The position numbers and the translations under genes are program-made. The notes beneath the pieces are model-generated. The model was not told the DNA's origin. It ran no database searches and worked only from the letters and a program-made list of their open reading frames with translations. 64,000 nt of DNA from an uncultured Muribaculaceae bacterium (lineage in GTDB: Bacteria; Bacteroidota; Bacteroidia; Bacteroidales; Muribaculaceae). Location of the stretch: positions 1-64,000 of the forward strand of contig CANCXM010000003.1 of NCBI GenBank assembly GCA_947381945.1, read 5' to 3'. Positions 7,952-16,932 of the stretch are shown piece after piece. Position 1 is the first letter of the stretch, and each line of letters begins with the position of its first letter.

Positions 7952-9004
7952 TTATGATACGATGAGCATTGCATCACCATAGACACCAAACTTGTAGCCC
8001 TCCTTCACAGCCTTTTTATAGGCATCCATCACGAGGTCATAACCACCGAAGGCCGCAACCATCATGAGCATGGTCGAATAAGGGAGGTGGAAGTTTGACA
8101 CCAACGCATCAGTGACAGAGAAATCGTAGGGCGGGAAGATGAACTTATTGGTCCATCCCGTATAGGTCTTCATGTGATCGCCCATGCTGACAGAGCTTGC
8201 GATCGCGCGGAGCACGGAAGTGCCTACAGCGCAGACACGATGACCTCCATCCTTAGTGTTGTTGACAAGGTCAACAAGCTCCTCGCTTGCCTCCATCTCC
8301 TCTGAATCCATGCGATGCTTGGTAAGATCCTCGACATCAATCTCACGATAGTTGCCAAGACCGCTGTGGATGGTGATGAAACCCTGGTTGACACCCTTGA
8401 TTTCAAGACGCTTCAAAAGCTCACGCGAGAAGTGAAGACCCGCACCGGGAACAATGACGGCACCTTCCTTGCGCGCAAAAATGGTCTGGAAACGCTCTGC
8501 ATCCTCCTCGTCCGGTTCACGGTTGATATAGTAGGGAAGCGGAGTCGTGCCAAGCTTGTAGAGTTCCTTCTTGAACTCATCGTGAGGACCGTCATAGAGG
8601 AAACGAAGTGTACGGCCACGGGAAGTTGTGTTGTCGATCACCTCCGCAACCATCGACTCATCGTCACCGAAATAAAGCTTGTTGCCGATACGGATTTTGC
8701 GGGCAGGTTCGACAAGAACATCCCACAGCTTATTTTCCGCACTCAGTTCACGAAGCAGGAACACCTCGATGCGTGCGCCTGTCTTCTCCTTATTGCCATA
8801 AAGACGTGCCGGGAATACCATGGTGTCGTTGTAGACAAAGAGGTCACCGTCATCAAAATAATCAATGATGTCTTTGAAGATCTTGTGTTCAATCTCGCCT
8901 GTGCGTCGGTTGACTACCATCATTCTTGACTGGTCACGCTCGGGAGCGGGACGCTGGGCGATAAGTTCCTCCGGCAGCCGGAATTTGAATTGAGAAAGCT
9001 TCAT
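7952..9004 (-). CDS. queA: S-adenosylmethionine:tRNA ribosyltransferase-isomerase
   Basis: 350 residues from the ATG at 9004 ([20 protein letters not shown]), which fits the family's N-terminus; an upstream in-frame ATG at 9043 would add an unusual basic tail. QueA transfers the ribosyl part of SAM to preQ1 in tRNA to form epoxyqueuosine in the wobble position of Asp, Asn, His and Tyr tRNAs. Family motifs present include [17 protein letters not shown] near the start, the [10 protein letters not shown] segment, [11 protein letters not shown], the [12 protein letters not shown] block and the C-terminal [19 protein letters not shown]. It lies 115 bp downstream of truB, another tRNA-modifying enzyme, in the same direction. 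Confidence 0.96.
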   Translation of the reverse strand: MKLSQFKFRLPEELIAQRPAPERDQSRMMVVNRRTGEIEHKIFKDIIDYFDDGDLFVYNDTMVFPARLYGNKEKTGARIEVFLLRELSAENKLWDVLVEPARKIRIGNKLYFGDDESMVAEVIDNTTSRGRTLRFLYDGPHDEFKKELYKLGTTPLPYYINREPDEEDAERFQTIFARKEGAVIVPGAGLHFSRELLKRLEIKGVNQGFITIHSGLGNYREIDVEDLTKHRMDSEEMEASEELVDLVNNTKDGGHRVCAVGTSVLRAIASSVSMGDHMKTYTGWTNKFIFPPYDFSVTDALVSNFHLPYSTMLMMVAAFGGYDLVMDAYKKAVKEGYKFGVYGDAMLIVS

Positions 9005-9119
9005 GCTAAAAAATTTCTTATATATTCTTTTCTGAATTATCATTAAAAAATACCCGTTGGCAATTAATTTATCATATCTTTAAATTCAACGGATCATACA
9101 AGGGACGAAACGCACACCT

Positions 9120-9851
9120 CTACTCTTCGCACCCGGCCTGATCGTCGTCGGGGAAAGTAATGTCAGTAGTGCGGATAAGCTCGACAGCCTGCTCGACAGA
9201 AAGACAATTGTCAATCACAGCCTCACCGACGCGAGTGCGCCGCAATCCTATGAGGTGACCGCCCGAACCGAGAGCCTCGCCCAAATCACGGGCAATCGCA
9301 CGGATGTAGGTTCCCTTGCTGCAAACAATCCTCAGCGTCAGCACCATCTCGTCGGGGTTGAAATCCATAAGCTCGATCTCATCTATCACGAGTACTTTAG
9401 GTTTCAGTTCGACCTCATGACCCTTACGGGCCATCTTATAGGCACGTTTGCCATCGACTTTGCAGGCGGAAAATGCCGGAGGGACCTGCTCTATCCTTCC
9501 GGTGAACTTGGGAAGGACTTCGCGTATCTTTTCGATGGTGATATGCTCCGTGGGATAGGTTGCGTCAATCTCGGTCTCAAGGTCAAACGAGGGGGTCGTA
9601 GCACCAAGCTTAACGGTTGCGACATATTCCTTCACACCTGCCTGAAGGGATTCAATCAGTTTCGTCGCCCTTCCGGTGACCACGACCATCACTCCTGTTG
9701 CAAGCGGATCGAGCGTCCCGGCATGACCCACCTTGAACTTCTTGCGGTGGAGACGGTGGAGCAAGACACCACGAAGACGCTTGACCACGTCAAACGAGGT
9801 CCATTCCAGAGGCTTGTCAATATAGAGTATTTCTCCTGTAACGAAATCCAT
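9120..9851 (-). CDS. truB: tRNA pseudouridine-55 synthase
   Basis: 243 residues. TruB makes pseudouridine 55 in the T-loop of nearly all tRNAs. The catalytic block KVGHAGTLDPLATGVMV is present with the nucleophile Asp48, and the substrate-binding motifs QVPPAFSACKVDGKRAYKMAR and CSKGTYIRAIARDLG follow. It is slightly shorter than E. coli TruB, as usual in Bacteroidota, because the C-terminal PUA part is reduced. It follows uppP by 9 bp and precedes queA in a conserved Bacteroidales gene string. Confidence 0.97.
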   Translation of the reverse strand: MDFVTGEILYIDKPLEWTSFDVVKRLRGVLLHRLHRKKFKVGHAGTLDPLATGVMVVVTGRATKLIESLQAGVKEYVATVKLGATTPSFDLETEIDATYPTEHITIEKIREVLPKFTGRIEQVPPAFSACKVDGKRAYKMARKGHEVELKPKVLVIDEIELMDFNPDEMVLTLRIVCSKGTYIRAIARDLGEALGSGGHLIGLRRTRVGEAVIDNCLSVEQAVELIRTTDITFPDDDQAGCEE

Positions 9852-9860
9852 AGGCGTTTA

Positions 9861-10685
9861 TTACCAGAAGATACAAAGGAGACCTACACAGAGACAGTAG
9901 ACAGCAAACCAGATAAGCTTGCCTTTCTTCACGATATTAATCATCCACTTGCAGGCAATGCATCCTACAATAAATGAAGCGAAGAAACCGACAATCATAG
10001 GCCACATACCGATGGACTCATTCACACCCTCGCCACCAATCATATCCTTCACGTCGAGAAGTGCTTCGCCAAGAATGGGGATAATGACCATAAAGAATGA
10101 GAACTGTGCAATCTTGTCACGCTTGTCTCCGAGAAGGAGACCGGTAGCGATGGTTGTACCGGAACGGCTGAGACCTGGAAGAACGGCCACAGCCTGAGCG
10201 CAACCGATGACGAAAGCATCCAACCATGTGATGTCGTGGCCCTTGATGCCTTCGACACGTTCACGCTGGGGATTGCGGAAAAGAAATGCGAATGTGAGGA
10301 GTGCAGCCGTCACGAGAAGGCAAAAACCGACAACAGTCAGACCGCTACCAAAGAACTGCTCCACGAAATCCTTGAAGCAAAGGCCGACAATGGCTACCGG
10401 AATACAGGAAAGAAGAATCTTGCAGACATAGAAAAACTTGTCGTCCCTCGCAATTGTAAAGAATGACTTGCAGAGTGGCACAAACTCATTCCAAAGCACC
10501 ACGATGGTACTGAGGACTGTTGCAACATGGAGCACGATGTCAAATTCGAGAGCGTCAGAACCGGCAAGCTTAAGGCCGAGAATTTCTCGACAGATTTCAA
10601 GATGACCACTGCTACTGATGGGGAGATACTCGGCAAGTCCCTGGACTATACCTAAGATTAGAGCGTCAATACAATCCATTTTCAA
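9861..10685 (-). CDS. uppP: undecaprenyl-diphosphatase (BacA/UppP)
   Basis: 274 residues, about eight membrane helices. It dephosphorylates undecaprenyl pyrophosphate so the lipid carrier can be reused for peptidoglycan and polysaccharide export, and it confers some bacitracin resistance. Both catalytic signatures are intact: GLAEYLPISSSGHL at residues 16-29 with the catalytic Glu19 and the serine run, and PGLSRSGTT at 170-178 with Arg174. A second in-frame Met at residue 3 could be the start. It lies between the DUF3098 gene and truB, and the window's two polysaccharide loci depend on this carrier. Confidence 0.96.
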   Translation of the reverse strand: MKMDCIDALILGIVQGLAEYLPISSSGHLEICREILGLKLAGSDALEFDIVLHVATVLSTIVVLWNEFVPLCKSFFTIARDDKFFYVCKILLSCIPVAIVGLCFKDFVEQFFGSGLTVVGFCLLVTAALLTFAFLFRNPQRERVEGIKGHDITWLDAFVIGCAQAVAVLPGLSRSGTTIATGLLLGDKRDKIAQFSFFMVIIPILGEALLDVKDMIGGEGVNESIGMWPMIVGFFASFIVGCIACKWMINIVKKGKLIWFAVYCLCVGLLCIFW

Positions 10686-10741
10686 AATTAAGATTTCAAA
10701 GTTCGATATATGTGTTAAACGTGAGGACGGAGGACTATTTT

Positions 10742-11029
10742 TCAGTTCTTTTTGTTCTTGGGGCTATACATTATTGCAAAGCCCATGAAAATGAATCCGA
10801 GGAAAGCTATTGTCGGACCGACAACAATCCTGCGAGTCGAGAAAATATCCGCGTTAAACGCATCCCAATCCGTGGCGCCACCGGCCATCAGACAGAAACC
10901 GAGCACGATCATCGCACCCGCAATGGCCATGAGTATGAAATTTATTTTAAGCAGCGGAAGGCGGCTCTCACTTTCCAATTGCAGACGCGATTCGTCGTTT
11001 TCGCCCTTAGGCGTAGATTTAATAGCCAT
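10742..11029 (-). CDS. DUF3098 family small membrane protein
   Basis: 95 residues with two predicted membrane helices (about residues 28-50 and 66-88) separated by a short polar loop containing FNADIFSTRRIVVGP, after a charged N-terminal tail. This is the DUF3098 architecture, found in Bacteroidota almost always directly after ftsX, as here (14 bp gap). No biochemical function is established. The fixed position between the divisome protein FtsX and UppP suggests a role in cell-envelope growth or division, which is inference from context. Confidence 0.88.
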   Translation of the reverse strand: MAIKSTPKGENDESRLQLESESRLPLLKINFILMAIAGAMIVLGFCLMAGGATDWDAFNADIFSTRRIVVGPTIAFLGFIFMGFAIMYSPKNKKN

Positions 11030-11043
11030 TTCTACTATATTTT

Positions 11044-11922
11044 TTATTTAAACATTTCATCATACGAGAGACGCAGATAGCGGTTGGCGGCAAAGATAGC
11101 CGCGACGAGGCATATCAGCATCCCGGTGACAATAACTCCCGCGAGGACGGCGGCAACAAGCTCCCATTCTATCAGACCGGCAATCTCCTGCTCGAATGTG
11201 CTGCCGTAATATACCGTCGCAACGAGAGCAATGGAAGCAATCAGACCGGCCACAAGACCGTTTATCAGATTATCCGTAAGGAAGGGACGGCGGATGAAGG
11301 AAGAGGTGGCTCCGACAAGCTTCATCGTATAGATGGTAAACCTGCGGGCATAGACCGTCAACCGGACTGTATTGAATATAAGAATGAACGATACCGTCAA
11401 CAATGCAATCGCAACGAAGACAAGGGCCATTGATATGCTGCGCAGTGTGGCGTTAACGCGGTCAACCATTGCCGTGTGGACCTTTACCTCACTCACCTGC
11501 GGCATGAGCATTATCGGAGCGGTCAGAAGGGAGATGCTGTCGGTTGAGGCATAGTCCGGCAAGACCTTCACCTCAATCTCACCGACGAAGGGGTTGACAT
11601 CGGCAAGCTTGATTATATCCTCATCATCCCCGACCATCTTCTGCCAACGGTCAAGCACCGCATCAGGCGACGAGTATATCGTCTCGCGTACACCTGTCAT
11701 TTTCTTAAGACGCGTTTTGACCGCATCAATGTCCGATGCAGTCACATCTTCGTTGAAGAGGACAACGAAGCCCATATTCTCCTTTATCCCTTGTGTGACC
11801 TTGTGGGCAGCTATCCCCATGAACGAAGCAAGCCCGAGGATGAAGAGAACCAGCGCAACCGAAAGGGTCGCGGTAGCACGAGTGGTGAACAAGGGTATTA
11901 AGTGATGACGCCTTTTTGCCAT
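11044..11922 (-). CDS. ftsX: cell division protein FtsX
   Basis: 292 residues with the FtsX layout: a basic cytoplasmic start, a first helix (about 18-38), a periplasmic domain of about 120 residues, then three helices in the C-terminal half (about 165-185, 215-235, 255-280). FtsX is the membrane part of the FtsEX complex, which uses ATP hydrolysis by FtsE to activate septal peptidoglycan hydrolases. FtsE is not in the window, as is common in Bacteroidota where ftsE and ftsX are separated. It is the first gene of the ftsX-DUF3098-uppP-truB-queA operon and has a good promoter immediately upstream. Confidence 0.95.
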   Translation of the reverse strand: MAKRRHHLIPLFTTRATATLSVALVLFILGLASFMGIAAHKVTQGIKENMGFVVLFNEDVTASDIDAVKTRLKKMTGVRETIYSSPDAVLDRWQKMVGDDEDIIKLADVNPFVGEIEVKVLPDYASTDSISLLTAPIMLMPQVSEVKVHTAMVDRVNATLRSISMALVFVAIALLTVSFILIFNTVRLTVYARRFTIYTMKLVGATSSFIRRPFLTDNLINGLVAGLIASIALVATVYYGSTFEQEIAGLIEWELVAAVLAGVIVTGMLICLVAAIFAANRYLRLSYDEMFK

Positions 11923-11938
11923 AATAATTAATAAAGTG

Positions 11939-11970
11939 CAAATTTACAACCTGCGGAAGCCGATGTCAAG
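11939..11970 (-). promoter_or_regulatory. promoter of the ftsX operon
   Basis: On the minus strand CTTG, 20 nt, TAAATTTG (the -7 element is the complement of 11939-11946), 16 bp before the ftsX ATG at 11922. This is close to the TTTG/TAnnTTTG consensus and predicts a leader of only about 10-14 nt. Confidence 0.6.
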
Positions 11971-12054
11971 TGATTTAACGTTATTTTAACACCTGAATCA
12001 ACAAAGAGTTGACAAATACCCCTCCAAGCGGATGAAGGAAGGAAGTTTTTCACC

Positions 12055-13182
12055 CTATTTTCCGCTATTTTTAGTATAGGCGCGCCATTTTTCAATAAGG
12101 GCGGTCATGTCAGCGGGAATCGGAGCGGTGAAAAACATTTCTTCTCCCGTATCCGGGTGTACGAATCCGAGAGTCCTGGCATGGAGAGCCTGCCGGGGAC
12201 AAAGCTCGAAGCAGTTACCTATGAACTTCTGATAGGAGCCGTTGCGCTCGCCACGGAGGATGACGTCGCCGCCATATCGTGCATCCGAGAAGAGAGGATG
12301 ACCGATATGACGCATGTGGACGCGGATCTGATGCGTGCGCCCCGTCTCAAGGACGCATTTCACGAGGGCTACATGGATGAAATCCTCAAGAACCTCATAG
12401 TGCGTGACGGCATGTTTACCCGTAGGGTCGTCGGGGGGAAGCACTGCCATCTGCAGGCGGTCCTTGGGATTGCGTCCGATATTGCCTTCTATTCGGCCCA
12501 CAGAGGGTGAAGGCACACCCCAGACGAGTGCGTTGTATTCGCGCTTCGTTGTCTTGTTGAAAAACTGTTTTCCCAGATGGGTCTTGGCATCGGGAGTCTT
12601 GGCCACGACGAGCAGTCCTGACGTATCCTTGTCAATGCGGTGGACGAGACCGAGGCGCGGGTCGCTCACATCGTAATCAGGATTGTCGCGGAAATGCCAT
12701 GCGAGAGCGTTGACAAGAGTACCGGAATAGTTGCCGTGACCGGGATGGACAACGAGACCGGCAGGCTTGTTGACCACAAGAAGGGCGTCGTCCTCATAGA
12801 CAATGTCAAGGGGGATGTCCTCCGGAATGATTTCCAGTTCGTAGCGCGGACGGTCCATCACGATGCGGATGTCGTCAAGCGGCTTCACGCGGTAGTTTGA
12901 CTTGACAGGCTTACCGTTGACGATGATGCAGCCCGCATCGGCAGCCTGCTGGATGCGGTTGCGCGAGGATTTTTCAAGGCGCGTGACGAGATACTTGTCG
13001 ATTCTCAACAGTTGCTGACCTTTGTCAACAGTGAAGCGGAAGTGCTCATACAGTTCTCCGCTCCCACCATCGTCAGCCCCGTCAAGCTCCTCGGCATCAA
13101 TGTCGGCGTCGTCAAACGGAGCAACAGGCCCGGGAACGGATGTGGCGGTCATGTTTTTCTCAACCTCTTTCATGACTGTCAT
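12055..13182 (-). CDS. rluD: RluA/RluD-family ribosomal pseudouridine synthase
   Basis: 375 residues, with an acidic N-terminal extension of about 45 residues that is absent from E. coli RluD. An S4 RNA-binding domain covers about residues 55-105 (LLRIDKYLVTRLEKSSRNRIQQ). The catalytic domain contains GLVHRIDKDTSGLLVVAK with the nucleophile Asp184, followed by TKREYNALVWG and the GRTHQIRVHMRHIGHPL block. RluD modifies positions 1911, 1915 and 1917 of 23S rRNA helix 69. Whether this copy is RluD or another RluA paralogue is judged from the S4 domain and from context. Its ATG overlaps the stop of the PASTA gene (ATGA), so the two are coupled. Confidence 0.92.
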   Translation of the reverse strand: MTVMKEVEKNMTATSVPGPVAPFDDADIDAEELDGADDGGSGELYEHFRFTVDKGQQLLRIDKYLVTRLEKSSRNRIQQAADAGCIIVNGKPVKSNYRVKPLDDIRIVMDRPRYELEIIPEDIPLDIVYEDDALLVVNKPAGLVVHPGHGNYSGTLVNALAWHFRDNPDYDVSDPRLGLVHRIDKDTSGLLVVAKTPDAKTHLGKQFFNKTTKREYNALVWGVPSPSVGRIEGNIGRNPKDRLQMAVLPPDDPTGKHAVTHYEVLEDFIHVALVKCVLETGRTHQIRVHMRHIGHPLFSDARYGGDVILRGERNGSYQKFIGNCFELCPRQALHARTLGFVHPDTGEEMFFTAPIPADMTALIEKWRAYTKNSGK

Positions 13183-13775
13183 TCAAATAGGTTAAGCTGT
13201 TCGGATGTCGGGACGGACTCTTCAGCCACACTGTCGGTTTCCTCGTAAACGTCTGTAAGGCCCTGCCCCACTTCGAGCTCGATGGTGGAATTGACAGGGA
13301 CACGCGCACCGGGTGAGAGACGACGTCCTTTGTAGTAGACACCGAGGACAAGATCCTTGAACTCACTGGGGATGCGTTTCTCGACCACATTCTTTATCTC
13401 CAGACCTTCAAGAATCGACTTGGCCTGACGCAAGGAGATGTCGGTAAGTGTCGGGAGTGTGACCATCTTGGGAGAGAAGGCATTGATGGTGAGATAGATC
13501 TCACGGCCTTCCTTGACGATCGTCCCGACCTTCGGGTTCTGCTCTATGACCGTTCCTGGACGGGTGGTACGGTCATAGACGGAGTCGCTGAGGACAGCCA
13601 CAAGACCTTCTGTGGCAAGTGTGGTCGCGGCACTCTCGTAGGTCATGGACTTGACGGAGGGAACCGTGATTGTCTGATCGTGACGTGTCCACACATCGAG
13701 CCACATCATGGAGAGCCAACCGATGACTACGGCGACTATGAGCATAAGCCCGATGTGGAGGAGGATTCTTTTCAT
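13179..13775 (-). CDS. PASTA-domain membrane protein
   Basis: 198 residues: one N-terminal membrane anchor (about residues 8-25) and two PASTA domains outside (about 37-105 and 107-177), then an acidic tail. PASTA domains bind peptidoglycan fragments or beta-lactams in penicillin-binding proteins and Ser/Thr kinases, but here they are not fused to an enzyme. This stand-alone anchored form followed by rluD is a common Bacteroidetes arrangement; its role is unknown, and cell-wall sensing is an inference. Its stop overlaps the rluD start by 4 bp. Confidence 0.92.
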   Translation of the reverse strand: MKRILLHIGLMLIVAVVIGWLSMMWLDVWTRHDQTITVPSVKSMTYESAATTLATEGLVAVLSDSVYDRTTRPGTVIEQNPKVGTIVKEGREIYLTINAFSPKMVTLPTLTDISLRQAKSILEGLEIKNVVEKRIPSEFKDLVLGVYYKGRRLSPGARVPVNSTIELEVGQGLTDVYEETDSVAEESVPTSEQLNLFE

Positions 13776-13845
13776 ACCTTATTATATAAAGGGTTGATTT
13801 CTGATTGAGATTAACAGAGGGAAACAGCGTTGGCTATCGTCCGGA

Positions 13846-16257
13846 CTATTCCGCAAGAGCTATCGCGAAGACTTCGTCAATGGTGGAGACGTAGTGGAAA
13901 GTAAGACCTGCGATATAGACCGGCTTGATGTCCTCGATGTTCTTGCGGTTGTCGCTGCAGAGGATGATGTCGGTGATTCCGGCACGCTTGGCTGCGAGTA
14001 TCTTCTCCTTGATGCCACCGACGGGGAGAACCTTGCCACGGAGAGTGATTTCGCCGGTCATGGCAAGGCGGGGCTTCACGGGGCGTCCGGTCAAAGCTGA
14101 AAGGATGGAGGTACACATGGTGATACCTGCCGAGGGACCATCCTTGGGAATGGCACCTTCAGGGACATGGATGTGGAGCTGACGGTTGTCGAAACTTTCA
14201 GGATCCACACCGTAGCGCGAGGCACGGGCCTTGACCACCTGTGTGGCTATGACGGCGGATTCTTTCATGACATCACCAAGGTTGCCGGTGATGGTGAGTT
14301 TCTCCCCTTTTCCGTGGGTGAATGAGGATTCTATGAAGAGAATTTCGCCACCGACAGCCGTCCATGCGAGACCGGTCGCAACGCCGGGGGTGTCCGACAC
14401 CTCGTAGCGCTCCGGAGTGTAGGTCTCTACACCGAGGTAGCGGCGCAGATCCTCCGGTTCGACATGGAGACGGTAGTCCTCACCGCGCATCTTGCCGAGC
14501 ACAATCTTGCGGACTACTTTCGCGAGTTCCTTTTCGAGCAGACGAACTCCACTCTCGGAGGTGTAGCTCTCGATGATTTTTGTGAGGGCTGCGTCGGAGA
14601 ATGTAATCTCATCCTTTCCGAAACCGTTTTCGGCGGCGAGACGGGGAACAAGGTGTCTTCTTGCAATCTCCATTTTCTCCTCAGGGAGATAGCCGGAGAT
14701 GTCGATAATCTCCATGCGGTCGAGAAGCGGACGGGGGATGGTGGAGAGGGTGTTGGCTGTGGCGATGAAGAGGACGTGCGAGAGGTCATAGTCCACATCG
14801 ACGTAGTTGTCGTGGAAATGGCTGTTCTGCTCCGGGTCAAGGACTTCGAGCAGAGCCGACGACGGATCACCCTTGAAGTCACTTCCGGTCTTGTCAATCT
14901 CATCGAGAAGGAGAACCGGGTTGGAGGTGGCGGCGCGGCGGATGGCATCAATGATGCGTCCGGGCATGGCACCGATGTAGGTGCGGCGGTGACCGCGTAT
15001 CTCCGCTTCATCATGGAGACCTCCGAGCGATACGCGCTGATAGGCCCTGCCGAGTGCTTTGGCTATCGACTGACCGAGGGAGGTCTTGCCCACGCCGGGA
15101 GCACCGACAAGGCAGATGATGGGTGAACGTCCATCGGGGGTGTTCATCATGACGGCAAGCTGTTCAAGGATGCGCTCCTTGACCTTCTCGAGTCCGTAGT
15201 GATCCTCGTCGAGAATACGTTCGGCCGACTGGAAATCTGCGTCGAGATGGCTGTATTTTCCCCACGGGAGATCGGTGAGGAGCTGAAGGTAGCTGTATTG
15301 TACGGAGTAGTCAGGGCTCTGGGGATTGAGGCGGCGGAGCTTTTCAAGTTCCTTGGCGAAAGTGCGCTTGACATTTTCAGGGAGGTCAAGTCCGGCAGCT
15401 TTCCCTTCGAGGGCGCTGCAATCGTCATCATCACCATAAAGCTGCTCGCGCAACACTTCAAACTGATGCTGAAGGAAGGCGTTGCGCTGCTGCTCGTCGA
15501 TGTTGCGGCGCGCCTTGCGGTGAACCTCAGCGCGTATCTCGGCCATCTCCTCGCTGTGGGCAAGATGGCTGAGGAGGAGCTGCGCGCGGTCCTTCATACG
15601 GTTCTTGCGCAGTAGCTCAATCTTCACGTCGGCGGGGAAGGGGGAATGGGTGGCGATAATGTTGATGAGCAACTGGGGGCCGGGGATGTTCTCGATATTG
15701 AAGGCAAGATCGCTCATCTTGTCGTTGCCGGCATGGAGGATGTTGAGCGTCGTCTGACGGATGTCATCGACGAGGGCTATGAATTCCTTGTCGCTCTGGC
15801 GCGAGGTGGAGTCATGGATAGGCTTGACCTCGGCTGAGAGGGCTCCGGGGATTGAGGCGCCCCGTCCCTCACCTGTGATGCGCACCTTGCCGCGGGCCGA
15901 AAGGATGGCGGTGTGAGTGCCGTCGGGGAGGTCGAAGGTCTTGAGGACGTCGGCAACCACGCCGAGGTCATAGAGGTCGGCGAGCGTGGGGCTCTCGGTC
16001 GACGGATCGCGCTGGCAGAAGATACCGACGGGGATATGGCCCGAGGAGGCGGCTGCGGCTGTGGCGACGGAGCTTTCCCGGGCAAGGGTGATGGGGAATG
16101 TGACCCCGGGGAAGAGGACGAGGTCGCGCATGGCGATGATGGGGAGATCCGTAAGGTCGGGCTCGGGACGCTCGGCGGGAAGGCCGATGTCAATCTGTCC
16201 GACCGACACGATTTTCGTATTGTTGCTGTTGCTGCTGTTGTTGTTGTCTTCTTTCAT
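13846..16257 (-). CDS. lon: ATP-dependent protease Lon
   Basis: 803 residues from the ATG at 16257. An in-frame upstream extension to 16380 is rejected because it adds 41 residues of low-complexity, GC-rich translation before a normal Lon start. Lon is the cytoplasmic AAA+ protease that degrades misfolded and short-lived regulatory proteins. The N-terminal LON substrate domain is followed by the Walker A motif GAPGVGKT (Lys391) and Walker B LLLDEIDK, and by the protease domain with the Ser-Lys dyad: Ser709 in [10 protein letters not shown] and Lys750 in GGIKEK. The N-terminus has an odd run of Asn/Ser (NNNSSNSNN) from near-triplet repeats. A promoter lies about 135 bp upstream. Confidence 0.96.
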   Translation of the reverse strand: MKEDNNNSSNSNNTKIVSVGQIDIGLPAERPEPDLTDLPIIAMRDLVLFPGVTFPITLARESSVATAAAASSGHIPVGIFCQRDPSTESPTLADLYDLGVVADVLKTFDLPDGTHTAILSARGKVRITGEGRGASIPGALSAEVKPIHDSTSRQSDKEFIALVDDIRQTTLNILHAGNDKMSDLAFNIENIPGPQLLINIIATHSPFPADVKIELLRKNRMKDRAQLLLSHLAHSEEMAEIRAEVHRKARRNIDEQQRNAFLQHQFEVLREQLYGDDDDCSALEGKAAGLDLPENVKRTFAKELEKLRRLNPQSPDYSVQYSYLQLLTDLPWGKYSHLDADFQSAERILDEDHYGLEKVKERILEQLAVMMNTPDGRSPIICLVGAPGVGKTSLGQSIAKALGRAYQRVSLGGLHDEAEIRGHRRTYIGAMPGRIIDAIRRAATSNPVLLLDEIDKTGSDFKGDPSSALLEVLDPEQNSHFHDNYVDVDYDLSHVLFIATANTLSTIPRPLLDRMEIIDISGYLPEEKMEIARRHLVPRLAAENGFGKDEITFSDAALTKIIESYTSESGVRLLEKELAKVVRKIVLGKMRGEDYRLHVEPEDLRRYLGVETYTPERYEVSDTPGVATGLAWTAVGGEILFIESSFTHGKGEKLTITGNLGDVMKESAVIATQVVKARASRYGVDPESFDNRQLHIHVPEGAIPKDGPSAGITMCTSILSALTGRPVKPRLAMTGEITLRGKVLPVGGIKEKILAAKRAGITDIILCSDNRKNIEDIKPVYIAGLTFHYVSTIDEVFAIALAE

Positions 16258-16390
16258 CTTCTTCTGTGCGTATGAGAGTGAGCGTATGTATGGTAGGGAG
16301 GCGCGCGAAGCCTGCGGCTGCACGTCTCTCCAACCTTTTCCAATGCCACTGCCGGAACCCTCCGGGACCTGCGGCGGCAAAACGCGACCC

Positions 16391-16424
16391 CAAAGTTAGT
16401 GATTTTTCCCCAATCCGTCCCAAT
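16391..16424 (-). promoter_or_regulatory. probable lon promoter
   Basis: Minus-strand TAACTTTG (complement of 16391-16398) with ATTG 22 nt upstream. It predicts a leader of about 125-130 nt before the lon ATG at 16257. The -33 element is one base off consensus and the spacer is slightly long. Confidence 0.5.
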
Positions 16425-16678
16425 CGGTCCCCACCTATTTTATATACCCGCCAAATCCACGCCACATCCGGATATATATCGAAAACGAAAATTAAATCTT
16501 AACATTTTTTAACTTAATTACATTTTAACGCCTTTCCAACCCGCAGTCCTAACAAAATGCAAGCCTCCGAGGGCTGATGATGTCAAATTTTCATTCCTAT
16601 CCCCTCTTAGCTCCGACATGTCGCAGAGTTGTGTTTTAAAGCAGACAATCACCATTAGGTTTTTTCAAAATTAAAGTA

Positions 16679-16686
16679 TAACTTTG
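16679..16686 (+). promoter_or_regulatory. -7 promoter element of a short plus-strand transcript
   Basis: TAACTTTG, an exact TAnnTTTG match. No gene of normal size lies downstream on this strand; transcription would run about 185 nt to the terminator at 16848-16882. An exact TTTG -33 element is not present. Confidence 0.5.
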
Positions 16687-16691
16687 CATCA

Positions 16692-16882
16692 ACATCGAAG
16701 GGGCGCAATGCTCAAAAACATTAAAGGTAAAACAATCCGGCTCCCCGTCAATGTTACAGACAGACAAACTCTCAACCACAAATCAAGAGACATTTGCATT
16801 ATTAGACATTTATAAATCCACTGACGTTAAGTACTATGTGTAAGCAGCGAAGGATGACCGTGAGGCCACCCTTCGTTTTTTT
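16692..16882 (+). ncRNA. candidate small RNA (or short mRNA) between lon and a lipoprotein gene
   Basis: The stretch has its own -7 promoter box (16679-16686) and ends in a strong intrinsic terminator (16848-16882), giving a predicted transcript of about 185-190 nt. It contains one short frame, ATG at 16708 to TAA at 16815, encoding 35 residues (starting MLKNIKGKTIRLPVNV) and preceded by GAAGGGG, an SD-like purine run that is unusual in Bacteroidota. I do not recognise the RNA or the peptide. It could be a regulatory RNA, a small-protein mRNA, or the remnant of a longer gene. The rest of 16258-16932 holds the lon promoter and the two terminators described. Confidence 0.4.
16848..16882 (+). 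terminator. intrinsic terminator of the small plus-strand transcript
   Basis: CGAAGG at 16848-16853 pairs with CCTTCG at 16870-16875, the pairing continues inward with one mismatch (TG with CA), and a run of seven T follows. This is a textbook rho-independent terminator on the plus strand. Confidence 0.8.
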
Positions 16883-16889
16883 ATTGTCA

Positions 16890-16924
16890 AATCCCGGAGG
16901 GGCGCCTGACGCGCCCCCGGGATT
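16890..16924 (-). terminator. terminator hairpin behind the lipoprotein operon
   Basis: AATCCCG and GGGGCGC on one side pair with GCGCCCC and CGGGATT on the other, a GC-rich stem of about 14 bp with a small bulge. It lies 9 bp past the stop codon at 16933 on the minus strand, and an A-rich tract on the plus strand (U-rich in the minus-strand RNA) lies further on. Confidence 0.65.
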
Positions 16925-16932
16925 CAATATTT

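Noticed and set aside
16258..16380. Upstream in-frame extension of lon starting MPPQVPEGSG
   Set aside because: The extra 41 residues do not resemble any Lon N-terminus, and the next Met (16257) is followed by a normal start of the LON domain after a short Asn-rich tail.
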